Below are positions 41,876 through 52,349 of a stretch of DNA of 64,000 nt, in pieces. The notes below the pieces were generated by a model. The model was not told where the DNA came from. It did no database searches and saw nothing but the letters and a program-made list of their open reading frames with translations. Origin of the DNA: UBA6623 sp965248235 (GTDB lineage Bacteria > Acidobacteriota > Terriglobia > Bryobacterales > UBA6623); contig CBDFIU010000004.1 of assembly GCA_965248235.1 (NCBI GenBank), positions 1,736,001 through 1,800,000 on the forward strand, written 5' to 3'. The position numbers were made by a program, and so were the translations under genes. Within the stretch, counting starts at the first letter, position 1, and each line of letters opens with the position of its first letter.

Positions 41876-42877
41876 CTAGTCTCGCGCTTCGTAGCCGCTT
41901 TGGCGGCGGTCGATGGCGAGCAGCATCGCCACCAGCTTGCGGGCCACGCGAATCGTCGCGCGATTGCGATGTCCGCGCTCGAGTTCGCTTTGATACAACC
42001 CGGCCAACGGCTCGTTCCAGCGCGGCGCAAGCTTGGCGGCTTCGATCAGCACGTGTTGCAGATGCGGGTTGCGTTGCTTCGACAGCGGGCCGCGTTTGCT
42101 CTTGCCCGCCGATTCGTTGAGCCGCGCGCAGAGCCCGCAGTAGCTCACCGCGCGATCGAGCGAGCGAAAGCGCCGCGGGTCGCCGATCTCGACCGCCCAC
42201 GTGAGCGCCGTGATCGCCCCGACGCCCGGGATCGTTTGCAACCTCGCCACACGCTCGCACAACAGCGGATGCTCGAGCAGGCGTTTCTCGACAAGCCGGG
42301 CGAGCTCGGCGGAATCCTCCAGACGGTCGCGGCTCGCGGCCAACAGGAGAAGGTCGGTTTCGCTTGCCTTCAGATCATCGAGAAAGCGGTAGAAGTAGCG
42401 TTTGCCGTGCAGTTTGGACTTGGCGTAGGGCTCGCCGATTTCCATCATCAAGGTCGCGATGCGGTTCTTCGACCAGGTCGCTTGTTCGACCAGGCGTCGG
42501 CGAAAGCGCAGCAGGCGGCGCAATTCGCGCAGCTCGCGCGGCGGCATCCACACGCGCGGCAGCAGGTTGACGCGGCATAGGTCGGCGAGCTTGTCGGAAT
42601 CGAGGCGATCGCTTTTCTTTTTGGCCCGCGTGATGGCTTCCATGGCGGCGGGGTGTCCGACGGCGAGGTCGTCGGCGTAGGGCGCGAGCGTGTCGTGGAT
42701 CCAGCCGCTGAACAAGGTGGCTTCCATCGCCCCGCGCCAGGGCGGTTGCGTTTGGGCCCAACTTGCGAGCGCTTCGCGGGTGGCGTCGATGCGACCTTCC
42801 TCGACCAACTCCCCGGCGGCGGTCTTGGTGCAGTAGCTGACGCTTTGCTTGTGGACGTCGAGTCCGATATAGTGCAT
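41876..42877 (-). CDS. IS110-family transposase (DEDD N-terminal, Transposase_20 C-terminal), element 1
   Basis: The 333-residue recombinase belongs to the IS110 family, which integrates using a structured guide (bridge) RNA encoded in a non-coding end of the element. The RuvC-like DEDD domain starts YIGLDVHKQSVSYC and contains KKKSDRLDSDKLADLC. A helical middle follows. The C-terminal Transposase_20 domain has TIPGVGAITALTWAVEIGDP and RAVSYCGLCARLNESAGKSK, with the catalytic Ser region. The ATG at 42877 follows AGGAGG. The ribosome binding site is buried in an 11-bp inverted repeat. It looks complete. It is distinct from the second IS110 element at 47 kb. Confidence 0.93.
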   Translation of the reverse strand: MHYIGLDVHKQSVSYCTKTAAGELVEEGRIDATREALASWAQTQPPWRGAMEATLFSGWIHDTLAPYADDLAVGHPAAMEAITRAKKKSDRLDSDKLADLCRVNLLPRVWMPPRELRELRRLLRFRRRLVEQATWSKNRIATLMMEIGEPYAKSKLHGKRYFYRFLDDLKASETDLLLLAASRDRLEDSAELARLVEKRLLEHPLLCERVARLQTIPGVGAITALTWAVEIGDPRRFRSLDRAVSYCGLCARLNESAGKSKRGPLSKQRNPHLQHVLIEAAKLAPRWNEPLAGLYQSELERGHRNRATIRVARKLVAMLLAIDRRQSGYEARD

Positions 42878-42881
42878 TTCA

Positions 42882-42954
42882 GTCCTCCTGAGTTCGGGTT
42901 CTAAGGCGCCGCCTTGGGCGGCTGCGCTTAGCTTTTTATCCCTCTCAGGAGGAC
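42882..42954 (-). promoter_or_regulatory. hairpin that can sequester the IS110 transposase ribosome binding site
   Basis: GTCCTCCTGAG (42882-42892) and CTCAGGAGGAC (42944-42954) are perfect 11-bp inverse repeats. On the transcript, one arm is the AGGAGG ribosome binding site of the transposase. Between them, CTAAGGCGCCGCC and GGCGGCTGCGCTTAG form a second stem with a TTG loop. It could block translation of read-through transcripts or be part of the non-coding RNA of the element. Confidence 0.7.
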
Positions 42955-42975
42955 CTCTTCGCCGGCTCACCTATG

Positions 42976-43450
42976 CATTAAAACAGTCGGTTCCCATGAA
43001 AGCGCGACATTCATAATACCGCCATGACAATGGGAGCGAGGACGTTCCCGCCGCCCCTTCAGGGCTCCGCCAGGTGGGGGCGCATACCCAGGGTTCCGCT
43101 TCGCTTCACCCTGGGCTATGATTCCGGTCGCCGCTTCGCGGCTCAAGGATATTTGCGACCTCACAAGGCTTAAACGTAATGCGCCATACCTCGCGAGTCT
43201 ATTTTCGGAAGAAAAGACCGCCATGAAAATGGGGACGAGTCGTCGACCTGAACGTTTCGGTTGGGTCCAGTCGCATCGGACGAATGCTCCTACGCCCCGT
43301 CCGGGGCTACTTTCCCGTCGCCGCTCCGCGGCTGCACGACAGGTGCGGCCTGATTGGGCTATATCGTAACCCGCCGTACGCTCGAAGAGGATTTTCGGAG
43401 GAGTCCCCATTTTTTCACAGCCCCTGACGCGCGCGGCTCGGTTTGGGATG
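42976..43450. repeat. about 450-bp repeat unit, inverted copy of 35585-37146 without the IS
   Basis: Inverse orientation to the first unit, ending with GTCCCCATTTTTTCACAGCC at 43404-43423. It keeps the uninterrupted IS copy E target (CATAATACCGCCAT near 43011-43024). Homology stops at 42976, just beside the IS110 element, so that element seems to have inserted into or replaced the far end of the unit. Confidence 0.8.
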
Positions 43451-43475
43451 CGGAGGGTGGAACGGACACGGCGCT

Positions 43476-45200
43476 TCAGCGTGCCAGCGCGTTTTGGAAC
43501 TCTTCTCGCGGCAGAGTGTTCAGCACGTCGGCGGCGGTCAACCAGCCGCGGCGGGCGGTTAGGACGCCGTATTTCATGTTGTCGAAATGACGGGTGTGAT
43601 GGGCGTCGGTCGAGATGACGAACTTGACGCCCTTGGCCTTGGCGGCGCGGAGTTGCGTGGCGCCGAGGTCGAGTCTTTCCGGACTGGCGTTGATTTCCAT
43701 GCGAATGCCACGCCGGCCCGTCTCGGCAACGACGCGTTCAAAGTCGTAGGCATAGGGGTCGCGCCGCAACAACAAACGGCCGGTCGGGTGCCCTAGGATT
43801 TTGACGTAGGGGTTTTCCACGACCCGCAGCAGCCGGTCGGTCATCTCGGCGGCTTCCAGATTCATGTGACTGTGGACGGAGGCGATCACGACATCGAGTT
43901 GGGCCAAGACTTCGTCGTCGATATCGAGCCGGCCGTCTCGAAGGATATCGACCTCGCAGCCGCTGAGGATGGTGAAGTCTTCCCACTGCCCGGATGTTTC
44001 GCGAACCTGCTCGATCTGGCTCAACAGACGCTTCTCATCAAGACCGTTCGCCATGGCCAGGGCTTTCGAGTGATCGGTGATCGCGATATAGCGATAGCCT
44101 TTTGCCCGCGCGGCCTCGGCCATTTCGTTCATTGAGAAATGCCCGTCGGTCTCGGTGGTGTGCATGTGGAGATCAGCGACGATTTGCTCGGGCTCGATGA
44201 GATTCGGCAAGGCGTCGTCGAGCGCGGCCTCGATTTCTCCGGTGTTTTCACGCAGCTCGGGCGGGATCCACGGCAATCCCAAGGCTTCGTAAATGCCGGC
44301 TTCGTCGCGGCCGGCGATCTTCGAGCCGTCGTCATTGCGATAGAGGCCGTATTCGTTGAGGCGCAGGCCCATGCGCACGGCGCGGTCGCGTAGGGCGACG
44401 TTGTGCTCTTTGCCGCCGGTGAAATATTGGAGCGCCGCCCCGTAGCTGTCGGTGTCGAGCGCCCGGACATCGATTTGCAGCCCTTCGCGGCCGACCGTGG
44501 CGCTTGCTTTCGTGTCGCCGTGGGCGAGCACTTCGTCGACCCCTGGATGATCGACGAAGTGGTCGAGCACGTCGACGGCTTTCGGGCCGGCGACCAGCAA
44601 GTCGACGTCGCCGATGGTTTCCTTGCCGCGCCGTAAGCTGCCGGCATAGGTGATTTCGTCGATCCCTTCGCCGACACCCAGATACTCGATCATCTCGGCG
44701 GCCGTGCGATCGGCGAAGTTGATGAGGAATCGCCCGGCGCCGCGCCTATAGCTTTCGATGCCGCGCAAGATCTTCTGCTCGAATTTCTCGCCCATGCGGG
44801 GCAGGGCGCGCAGTTTTTCGTCGCGGCAAAGCTGTTCCAGCCCGTCGATCGTCGAGACCCGGAAATGGTGGTAGATGGCGGCGATGCTTTTCGGGCCGAG
44901 GCCGCTGATTTTCAACAGCTCGAGCGCGGTTGGCGGATACTTCTCGAGCATCTCGTCGCGGCGGGCGAAGCTGCCTCGCTCGACGAGTTCCCCGAGAGCC
45001 GAGGCGATGCCCTTACCGATGCCCTTGATGTCGGTGACCTTGCGTTCGGGATCTCGAAGGATCGCGGCGAGGGGTTCGGGGAAGCTGTCGATGATCTGGG
45101 CGGCGTTGCGGTAGCTACGGATGCGAAAGCCGTCGGCTCCGGCGATCTCCATCAGGTCGGCGGTCTCTTCGAGAATGGCGGCGATTTTCTTGTTGTCCAC
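43476..45200 (-). CDS. polX: DNA polymerase/3'-5' exonuclease PolX
   Basis: The 574-residue family-X polymerase is fused to a PHP nuclease domain and takes part in base-excision and gap repair in the cytoplasm. N-terminal 8-kDa and helix-hairpin-helix parts include DIKGIGKGIASALGELVE (57-74) and ISGLGPKSIAAIYHHF (98-113). The palm has the metal-binding pair in GDVDLLV (D198, D200) with a third Asp in LQIDVRALD. The C-terminal PHP domain (from about residue 340) shows ADLHMHTTETDGHFS, AITDHSKA, ASVHSHMN, LGHPTGR and STDAHH, the full set of metal ligands. Length is typical. It starts at the first ATG, MDNKKIAAILEETADLMEI. Confidence 0.95.
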   Translation of the reverse strand: MDNKKIAAILEETADLMEIAGADGFRIRSYRNAAQIIDSFPEPLAAILRDPERKVTDIKGIGKGIASALGELVERGSFARRDEMLEKYPPTALELLKISGLGPKSIAAIYHHFRVSTIDGLEQLCRDEKLRALPRMGEKFEQKILRGIESYRRGAGRFLINFADRTAAEMIEYLGVGEGIDEITYAGSLRRGKETIGDVDLLVAGPKAVDVLDHFVDHPGVDEVLAHGDTKASATVGREGLQIDVRALDTDSYGAALQYFTGGKEHNVALRDRAVRMGLRLNEYGLYRNDDGSKIAGRDEAGIYEALGLPWIPPELRENTGEIEAALDDALPNLIEPEQIVADLHMHTTETDGHFSMNEMAEAARAKGYRYIAITDHSKALAMANGLDEKRLLSQIEQVRETSGQWEDFTILSGCEVDILRDGRLDIDDEVLAQLDVVIASVHSHMNLEAAEMTDRLLRVVENPYVKILGHPTGRLLLRRDPYAYDFERVVAETGRRGIRMEINASPERLDLGATQLRAAKAKGVKFVISTDAHHTRHFDNMKYGVLTARRGWLTAADVLNTLPREEFQNALAR

Positions 45201-45282
45201 GGTCGAAGTGGTTGCGAGCGGTCAAGGGGGGGCGGGTGATCGCACCCGTTCGATTTTACACCGGGGCGGAGGCGTCGAGTCG

Positions 45283-46749
45283 TCACGAGCCGCCCGAGAG
45301 ATCGTAGCAGGCCATCTCGGTTTGGTTGCGGACGATCAGCTTGCCGTCGGCAATGGCCGGGTTGTTCCAGGTCTTACCCTTGATCGCGGAAAACTTCGCC
45401 AACTCCTGATGACCCTCCGGCGTGGCTTTCACGAGCGCGACCTCCCCTCGCTCGGTCAGGACGATCAAATGCCCGTCGGCTAATAGGACTTGTCCGTAGC
45501 CGTAACGACCGCCCTTCCATTTTTGGGCGCCGGTGCGGACATCGATCGCTTGCAGAATGCCTTCGTCCAAACCGTAGACGTGGCCGTCGTGGAGTACGGG
45601 CGCGTTGAACTTGTTTTTCATTCTGTTGTTGGACCAGATTTCCTCGACGCCGAAACCGTTGCCCTGGGCGGTTACGTTGACCAGCGCCGAGCCGTGTCCG
45701 TAACCGGCCGAGATGAAAATATGCTCTTCGTCGACGATGATCGGTTGCGCACAGTTGGCGTCGTAGGAGGTCCGCCAGGGATACTCCCACAACAGCGAAC
45801 CGTCTTCGACCGTCAGGCCCATCATTCGCTTGCCGCTGACGACGATCAGTTGCCGTTTCCCGGCAACGGTCGCGATCATCGGCGCTGTGTAGGCTTGGTT
45901 ATCGTCGAGGGATTTCCAGACCGGCTTTCCGGTGTCCTTGTGGTAGGCGACGACCGAGCGACCGCCGGGCCCGCCGGGGAGAGTGATGACCTTGTCGTCG
46001 ACGATCAGCGGCGAGGCGGACATGGCCCAGGTCAGATTGGGCGCGCCGTTATCGGCGAGAATGTTGACGTTCCATAGCGGCTTGCCGTTTTGAGCATCGA
46101 TGCCGTGAAGCTCGCCGGTTGCTCCGAGGGCGTAGATTTTGCCTTCGTGCCAAGTCGGCGTGGCGCGGGGACCATCGCCGCCCATGCCTTCCCGGAACAA
46201 CGCTTCCCATCCGAACGACCATATCTCGCTTCCTGATGCCAGGTCGTAGCAGGCCACCACTTCACGATCGCGGCGCTGCTCGATGGTATAGATGCGCTCT
46301 TGCGCAATCACCATGGAAGCGTAGCCGCCTCCGATTTTCTGCCTCCACAGCTGGGGCAAACGGCCGCCTTCCCAATCCGTGCGAATGGGTTGTTGGTCGT
46401 AAAGGCCGTCGCGGTCCGGCCCGCGGTAGTCGGTCCAATAGGTCGAGCCCGACAGGGATGCCGCGCGGACAACCGCGGTCTCGCCGGCACGGTTCGATTC
46501 AATGTCGCGGTAGTGGTCGTCGGGATCGTGGAACCGAAAGATCAGCTCGGTACTACTGCCGGCCATTTCGACGCGCAAGCCATAGACCGCGAATAGATGA
46601 ACCACCGTGAGGATCAGCAGGCCCAGCGATACGTAGATCTTGCGAAAGACGCGGGTCTCGGGTTGCAGCCAGAGCAAGACCAAGCCGACGGGTGGAACCA
46701 GCAGGCAGAGCAGGACGAGTATCGCCGGGTTTTGATACCAAGGCCGCAT
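45283..46749 (-). CDS. PQQ-like beta-propeller membrane-anchored protein
   Basis: The 488-residue protein starts at ATG 46749 (MRPWYQNPAILVLLCLLVPP). Two hydrophobic segments lie at about residues 8-28 and 38-57, which should anchor it in the inner membrane. The rest is an eight-bladed quinoprotein-type propeller with repeats such as DYRGPDRDGLYDQQPI, VVACYDLASGSEIWSF, GELHGIDAQNGKPLWNVNIL and LQAIDVRTGAQKWKGG. Planctomycetes and Acidobacteria encode many such outer-facing propellers; whether PQQ is bound is unknown. It follows the polX gene's start by about 80 bp on the same strand. The gene lies next to palindrome copy 3. Confidence 0.85.
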   Translation of the reverse strand: MRPWYQNPAILVLLCLLVPPVGLVLLWLQPETRVFRKIYVSLGLLILTVVHLFAVYGLRVEMAGSSTELIFRFHDPDDHYRDIESNRAGETAVVRAASLSGSTYWTDYRGPDRDGLYDQQPIRTDWEGGRLPQLWRQKIGGGYASMVIAQERIYTIEQRRDREVVACYDLASGSEIWSFGWEALFREGMGGDGPRATPTWHEGKIYALGATGELHGIDAQNGKPLWNVNILADNGAPNLTWAMSASPLIVDDKVITLPGGPGGRSVVAYHKDTGKPVWKSLDDNQAYTAPMIATVAGKRQLIVVSGKRMMGLTVEDGSLLWEYPWRTSYDANCAQPIIVDEEHIFISAGYGHGSALVNVTAQGNGFGVEEIWSNNRMKNKFNAPVLHDGHVYGLDEGILQAIDVRTGAQKWKGGRYGYGQVLLADGHLIVLTERGEVALVKATPEGHQELAKFSAIKGKTWNNPAIADGKLIVRNQTEMACYDLSGGS

Positions 46750-46794
46750 AGATGTATTGTGCCCCGGAACAAGGGGTGACGGCAAATTGACGTC

Positions 46795-46977
46795 TAACCC
46801 GCATTTCTCACCACCTGACGGTCGAAGCACGCAATAGGCCTGTCATTACTTCGTTACGGTTGCCTGCCGTGCTCACCGTACGGTTCAAGTACGCCTCCGC
46901 GCGCCAGGCGGCCCGTGCCTCGTACTGACAGGCCTCTCACGCACTTCGCCCCGCCAGGTGGTGAGAAATGCAGGCTA
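46795..46977. repeat. long intergenic palindrome, copy 3
   Basis: The ends TAACCCGCATTTCTCACCAC and GTGGTGAGAAATGCAGGCTA are inverse repeats with two mismatches. The interior matches copies 1 and 2 closely, including GTGCTCACCGTAC and TCAAGTACGCCTCC. It sits between the PQQ-propeller gene and the second IS110 element. Confidence 0.88.
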
Positions 46978-47069
46978 ACGGACCTCAGGCCGCGGGGGGG
47001 ACTCCCCACCGTTTGTCAAGTGCTGAGGAAGGGCGGTACCCTTCCAGAGCGGCTGCCCAGCGCGGTAGT

Positions 47070-48326
47070 TCAAGCTGCCGCTTGGGCCGGCGGCTGACGA
47101 CGGGCGGGGTCATACAGGGTTCCCTGACGAAGCATGGCGCACAGCACGGCCAGAAGTCGGTCCGCAAGACCGCGCAACGCGCGCCCGTGAGAATGCCCTC
47201 GGCTGCGCAACTGATGGTAATGGTGACGACTGTGGGGGTCGTGTTGGATGCTCACTCTCGCCCAATGGTAGAGCGCGTTGCGTAAACGGTCATTGCAGCC
47301 GCGACGCATCAAGACGGCGATCTTTTTGCCACTGCGGCGCGTGATCGGGGCGCTGCCGCAGTAGGCTCGAAGAGCGGGGTAGTCTCGATGGGCGAGAGCC
47401 TGTGAGGCCTCGGCCAGCATCGTGGCGGCGACGACACGTCCGACCCCGGGCAAGGAGAGGATGATCTCGACGTCGCGATGCTGGTGAGGATCCTCGTCGT
47501 CCTCGGACGGGGAAGCGAGTTGCTCCAGCAGGGTTTGGAGGCGCCTGGCCAGCTCGGTTCGCTGCTGGGCGATGAGTCGCAGATGAGGAATGAGTAGAAG
47601 AGCGTGTTCGCTCGCTGCGTCGGCCGTTCCGGCAGCAAGTTGGAATCCCGGCGCTCGCAGTTCGTTGACGATGTCGGCCGATTGGAGCCGGCGAATGCGG
47701 TGGGCGCGAAGCAACTTTTCGATTCGTGCCGGTTTCAGTCGACGAGCCTTTGCGGGGCTGGGAGCCAGTTCCAGCAGGGCCCAGAGCCAAGCTTCGTTGG
47801 CGGCTGGGGACAAGCGCAAAAGCTGCGGGTAGTAGCGATAGAGTTGCTCGCGAAGTTGGCAGCTGTTGCGGTTGAAGCTGCTACGCAACTCATCGTCGAG
47901 ACGAGTGAGGTCGCGCAGGCGCATCACGAGCGGGTCGTCGACCTCGATGGCATGGAAGCAATGCGGGTCGGTTCGCGGCGAGCAAGCCAAGACGAAAGCG
48001 TCACGGCGGTCGTCTTTGGCGCCGGCCGGGAAATGCCGGTCTCGGAAACGATCGAGTTGTTTCGGGTTAAGGAAGAAAGCCGAGAATCCCCGTTCGAGCA
48101 GCGTTTCGACCAACGCGCCACGCGGGACTTCGATCGCGACCGCGATGGAAGCCGGCGGGCAGCCGGTCAACTCGAGCAGTTGATTGAGGAACTCGCCGAC
48201 CGCCGAACCGGAATGAACGACGGTGCGTTCGTGAACGATCTCGCCCTGGGTGTCGAGCAGACAGATTTGATGGGCCTCGGTGGCCCAGTCGATACCGACG
48301 AAGAATTGAAATGCAGATGCAGACAA
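47070..48326 (-). CDS. IS110-family transposase, element 2
   Basis: The 418-residue recombinase has an N-terminal DEDD domain with FFVGIDWATEAHQICLLD and GAKDDRRDAFVLACSPRTD. A helical middle follows, then the Transposase_20 domain: SLPGVGRVVAATMLAEASQA, then ALRAYCGSAPITRRSGKKIA (catalytic Ser region), MRRGCNDRLRNALYHWARV. A TTG start at 48326 is selected because AAAGGAGT lies 8 bp upstream and the family N-terminus begins there; an upstream GTG-type extension lacks signals. The TGA stop is the first three bases of the subterminal repeat. Only distantly similar to element 1. Confidence 0.92.
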   Translation of the reverse strand: MSASAFQFFVGIDWATEAHQICLLDTQGEIVHERTVVHSGSAVGEFLNQLLELTGCPPASIAVAIEVPRGALVETLLERGFSAFFLNPKQLDRFRDRHFPAGAKDDRRDAFVLACSPRTDPHCFHAIEVDDPLVMRLRDLTRLDDELRSSFNRNSCQLREQLYRYYPQLLRLSPAANEAWLWALLELAPSPAKARRLKPARIEKLLRAHRIRRLQSADIVNELRAPGFQLAAGTADAASEHALLLIPHLRLIAQQRTELARRLQTLLEQLASPSEDDEDPHQHRDVEIILSLPGVGRVVAATMLAEASQALAHRDYPALRAYCGSAPITRRSGKKIAVLMRRGCNDRLRNALYHWARVSIQHDPHSRHHYHQLRSRGHSHGRALRGLADRLLAVLCAMLRQGTLYDPARRQPPAQAAA

Positions 48327-48507
48327 GACAGACTCCTTTCGCCAGCCGCCGCAACCAACGGCACCCCTGTACTGGCGCTCGAACAAACGGCGCGAACTCC
48401 CCACTGGGCTTTCGGTTGCGGACCACACCGGGAGGGCGCAAGTCCCCCCCAGGCGTTCGATCACGCAGGGGGCGAAGGGCGCTCCTCTCGGGTGGCCGGT
48501 CTTCTAT
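48327..48507 (-). ncRNA. candidate guide-RNA region of IS110 element 2
   Basis: About 180 bp of non-coding DNA between the transposase TTG start and the left subterminal repeat. In the IS110 group this end encodes the bridge RNA that pairs with donor and target DNA. Short inverse stretches (GGCGAAGGGCGC, GGGAGGGCGCAAGTCCCCCC) suggest stem-loops. Position is the main evidence; no loop sequences were matched to flanking DNA. Confidence 0.45.
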
Positions 48508-48545
48508 GAACTACCGCGCTGGGCAGCCACTCTGGAAGGGTACAG

Positions 48546-48900
48546 GGGGCAGCTTCCGAACGCCGACCCAAAACCGCTTGACAGCGCCGCTATCCTGAGC
48601 ACGGCGGTCGCAAGTCAACGAACCAAGAAACCGAGGCCAAGGAGAGAAAAAAGAGACTGCCAAAACCGTCGACTTTTTTCTAAACGAAGCCAATCCCCGT
48701 ATTCAGGCACTCATACCTCACAAAATAAACGAGTTAGAAGAACAGAAAAGCCCCGAATTCCCGGCGAAAAACAGGAAATCTTACGGAAACCCAACCCCAT
48801 GCCGACGAGCTGAGATAGCTCCGTCACGAGGCCCAATCCGCCGCCCGGCCCGCTCTCCCCACTCCCCGCCAATCAAGCAGCGCCCACCACTAAAATACCA
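48546..48900. other. intergenic stretch of lower GC, nothing recognised
   Basis: About 350 bp with no gene. Part of it (about 48600-48790) is clearly more AT-rich than the surroundings. CGCTTGACAGCGCCGCTATC with CTGAGCAC at 48577-48604 has a relative, GGCTTGACAACCCCGTTATC with CTGAACAC, at 50252-50280. Confidence 0.4.
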
Positions 48901-49936
48901 GATGGGTATTTACTTGACTCAGGTATTGGGAAATAGCCCCTACATGTTGTGGTCGTCCGTAGCGCGTGTCGCGGTGCCTCCGACCAGCGATTTGTAGGGT
49001 GCCGGTGGCACGGCGACGGCCTGTCGAACCAGGCGGTAAAAGAGCTTGCCTCGACTTCTGGACTTGCGGCGGTTGAAGCGGAAGGCGAATTCGTCGAGGT
49101 AGGAGTCGAGATGCTCGTGACTGACCGCTCCTTGATGCGTGCCCAGTATCCAGCGCTTCACTAACGACACCACGCGGTGCACCCGGGGGAGCAGTTTCGA
49201 GGCGCGCGCCGGTTGCCCCTCCAGGTAGCTCACCTCGTGGCGATAGCCGTCGCCTTCGAGCGGTTCGTATCCCAGCCAACCGTCGGTATGGACCACGCTG
49301 CCGGGTTCGATCGACTCGCCGACGAAGGCCATCAAGCTGTCCCCGGAGGCGTTGGGAATGGTGCGTATCCGAACCCGCCCGATGCCGGCACCATCTTCCT
49401 CGGCCGCTACTACAATCAGCGCCTTAGCGTCGGTTTGGCGACCGCGCACGCCCTCCTCCAAGCCTCCTAAGTAAGTCTCGTCAACCTCCACGCGCCCGCT
49501 GAGCCGATCGCGTCCGGGCCGCACCATGGCGCGCCGGAGCTTATGCAACCAAGTCCAGGCCGTTTTGTAGCTGCCCAGGCCCAACACCCGCTGCAAGCCC
49601 AGCGCGCTCGCCCCGTTCTTCTGGCTCGTGAGCCACCACATGGCTCGAAACCAACTCTGGAGGGGTTGGCGGGTGTCTTGAAATATTGTGCCCGCCGTTG
49701 GAGAAGCTTGATGCCCGCAGCCGGCGCACTCCAGCAGCGCTGTCCGCACCGCCCACGCTTTGTCGTGCCCGCATCGCGGACAACGAAAACCCTCCGGCCA
49801 GCGGAGTTGACACAGATACTCTCGACAGGCCTGCTCGGTGGCGAAACGCGCCTCGAACTCGGCCAGATTCCGAGGATAATCTTCCATTTCCCCGATCCTA
49901 CATCTTGTGGTCACCTGAGTCAAGTAAATATCCATC
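48901..49936 (-). mobile_element. IS1595-family insertion sequence, copy F
   Basis: A 1036-bp full-length copy in minus orientation with a perfect 8-bp duplication AAATACCA (48893-48900 and 49937-49944). One terminal repeat has a C-to-T change (ATATCCATC at the right end). Confidence 0.95.
48940..49887 (-). CDS. IS1595-family transposase, copy F
   Basis: 315 residues, uninterrupted. It differs from copy A by Q288R (LVRQAV) near the C-terminus. Catalytic and zinc residues are unchanged. Confidence 0.94.
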   Translation of the reverse strand: MEDYPRNLAEFEARFATEQACREYLCQLRWPEGFRCPRCGHDKAWAVRTALLECAGCGHQASPTAGTIFQDTRQPLQSWFRAMWWLTSQKNGASALGLQRVLGLGSYKTAWTWLHKLRRAMVRPGRDRLSGRVEVDETYLGGLEEGVRGRQTDAKALIVVAAEEDGAGIGRVRIRTIPNASGDSLMAFVGESIEPGSVVHTDGWLGYEPLEGDGYRHEVSYLEGQPARASKLLPRVHRVVSLVKRWILGTHQGAVSHEHLDSYLDEFAFRFNRRKSRSRGKLFYRLVRQAVAVPPAPYKSLVGGTATRATDDHNM

Positions 49937-50348
49937 AAATACCAAAATGACGAAACGAACCCAATCGCCAAAACCATGCCGAAAATGGACTTCGAGAAGT
50001 ATTGTGGATTGCAGTGTATTGCGTTCATGTCCGGCAAGATCGCGAACCTTGAGGCGCGAAGCGGCGGCAGGATGATAGCCCCGGGGTGGAGCCGGAACGG
50101 CGGAACCCTGGGTAGCACCCGCCACCCAGGCGAGCCCTGACGGGGCGAGAGGAACGAAGTCGATCCTAACCTCATTCCGGCCGGCCCCCGCCGCGGCCGA
50201 CCCTTCGCGATCCCAGGGGTGAGGCCGGCCATTCGACACTCTTGCAAAGCCGGCTTGACAACCCCGTTATCCTGAACACAGAAGCTACAAGATCAAACCG
50301 GTCAGCGGCAAGGCCGGCAAAAAAAACGCCCCGCGGCCCGGTCCGCCC
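49937..50348. repeat. intergenic region with an inverse GC-rich module
   Basis: Between IS copy F and typA. The inverse of the common module appears at about 50035-50150 (CCTTGAGGCGCGAAGCGGCG, then GGAACGGCGGAACCCTGGGT). It is less conserved than the copies at 29745 and 38770. No gene was seen. Confidence 0.6.
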
Positions 50349-52145
<1,797 letters not shown>

Positions 52146-52349
52146 CGGAATACAGGAATCCTCGGTTTCCAAGAGCTGATAGGGAACGTGACGGGCGCGG
52201 GCCGACCGCGGCGCGGCGGCAACTTTCAGCTTAGCGGCAAGCCTGATTGGCGTGCGGCGCCGCGGTCAAAACAACGTCACCAACTCTGCGCGTCCGCCCC
52301 ACGCGTTCGCCTTTCAACGCCTTGCGGCAACCGGGTACACTACACACTG

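Larger units (their letters stand above)
47034..48545 (-). mobile_element. IS110-family element 2 with subterminal inverted repeats
   Basis: A 37-bp near-perfect inverse repeat bounds the transposase: GGTACCCTTCCAGAG with GGCTGCCCAGCGCGG at 47036-47070, and its inverse GAACTACCGCGCTGGGCAGC to GGGTAC at 48508-48545, with one mismatch. The gene ends within one repeat, while about 180 bp of non-coding DNA separates its start from the other. That is the layout expected when a guide RNA lies in the 5' end. The exact outer boundaries are not fixed because IS110 elements make no clear target duplication. Confidence 0.75.

Noticed and set aside
35585..43450. A defence island between the repeat units
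   Set aside because: The genes in between (propeller protein, aldo/keto reductase, DUF4097-like lipoprotein) are ordinary exported proteins, and the rest is IS and repeat DNA; no nuclease, restriction or toxin-antitoxin pair is visible.
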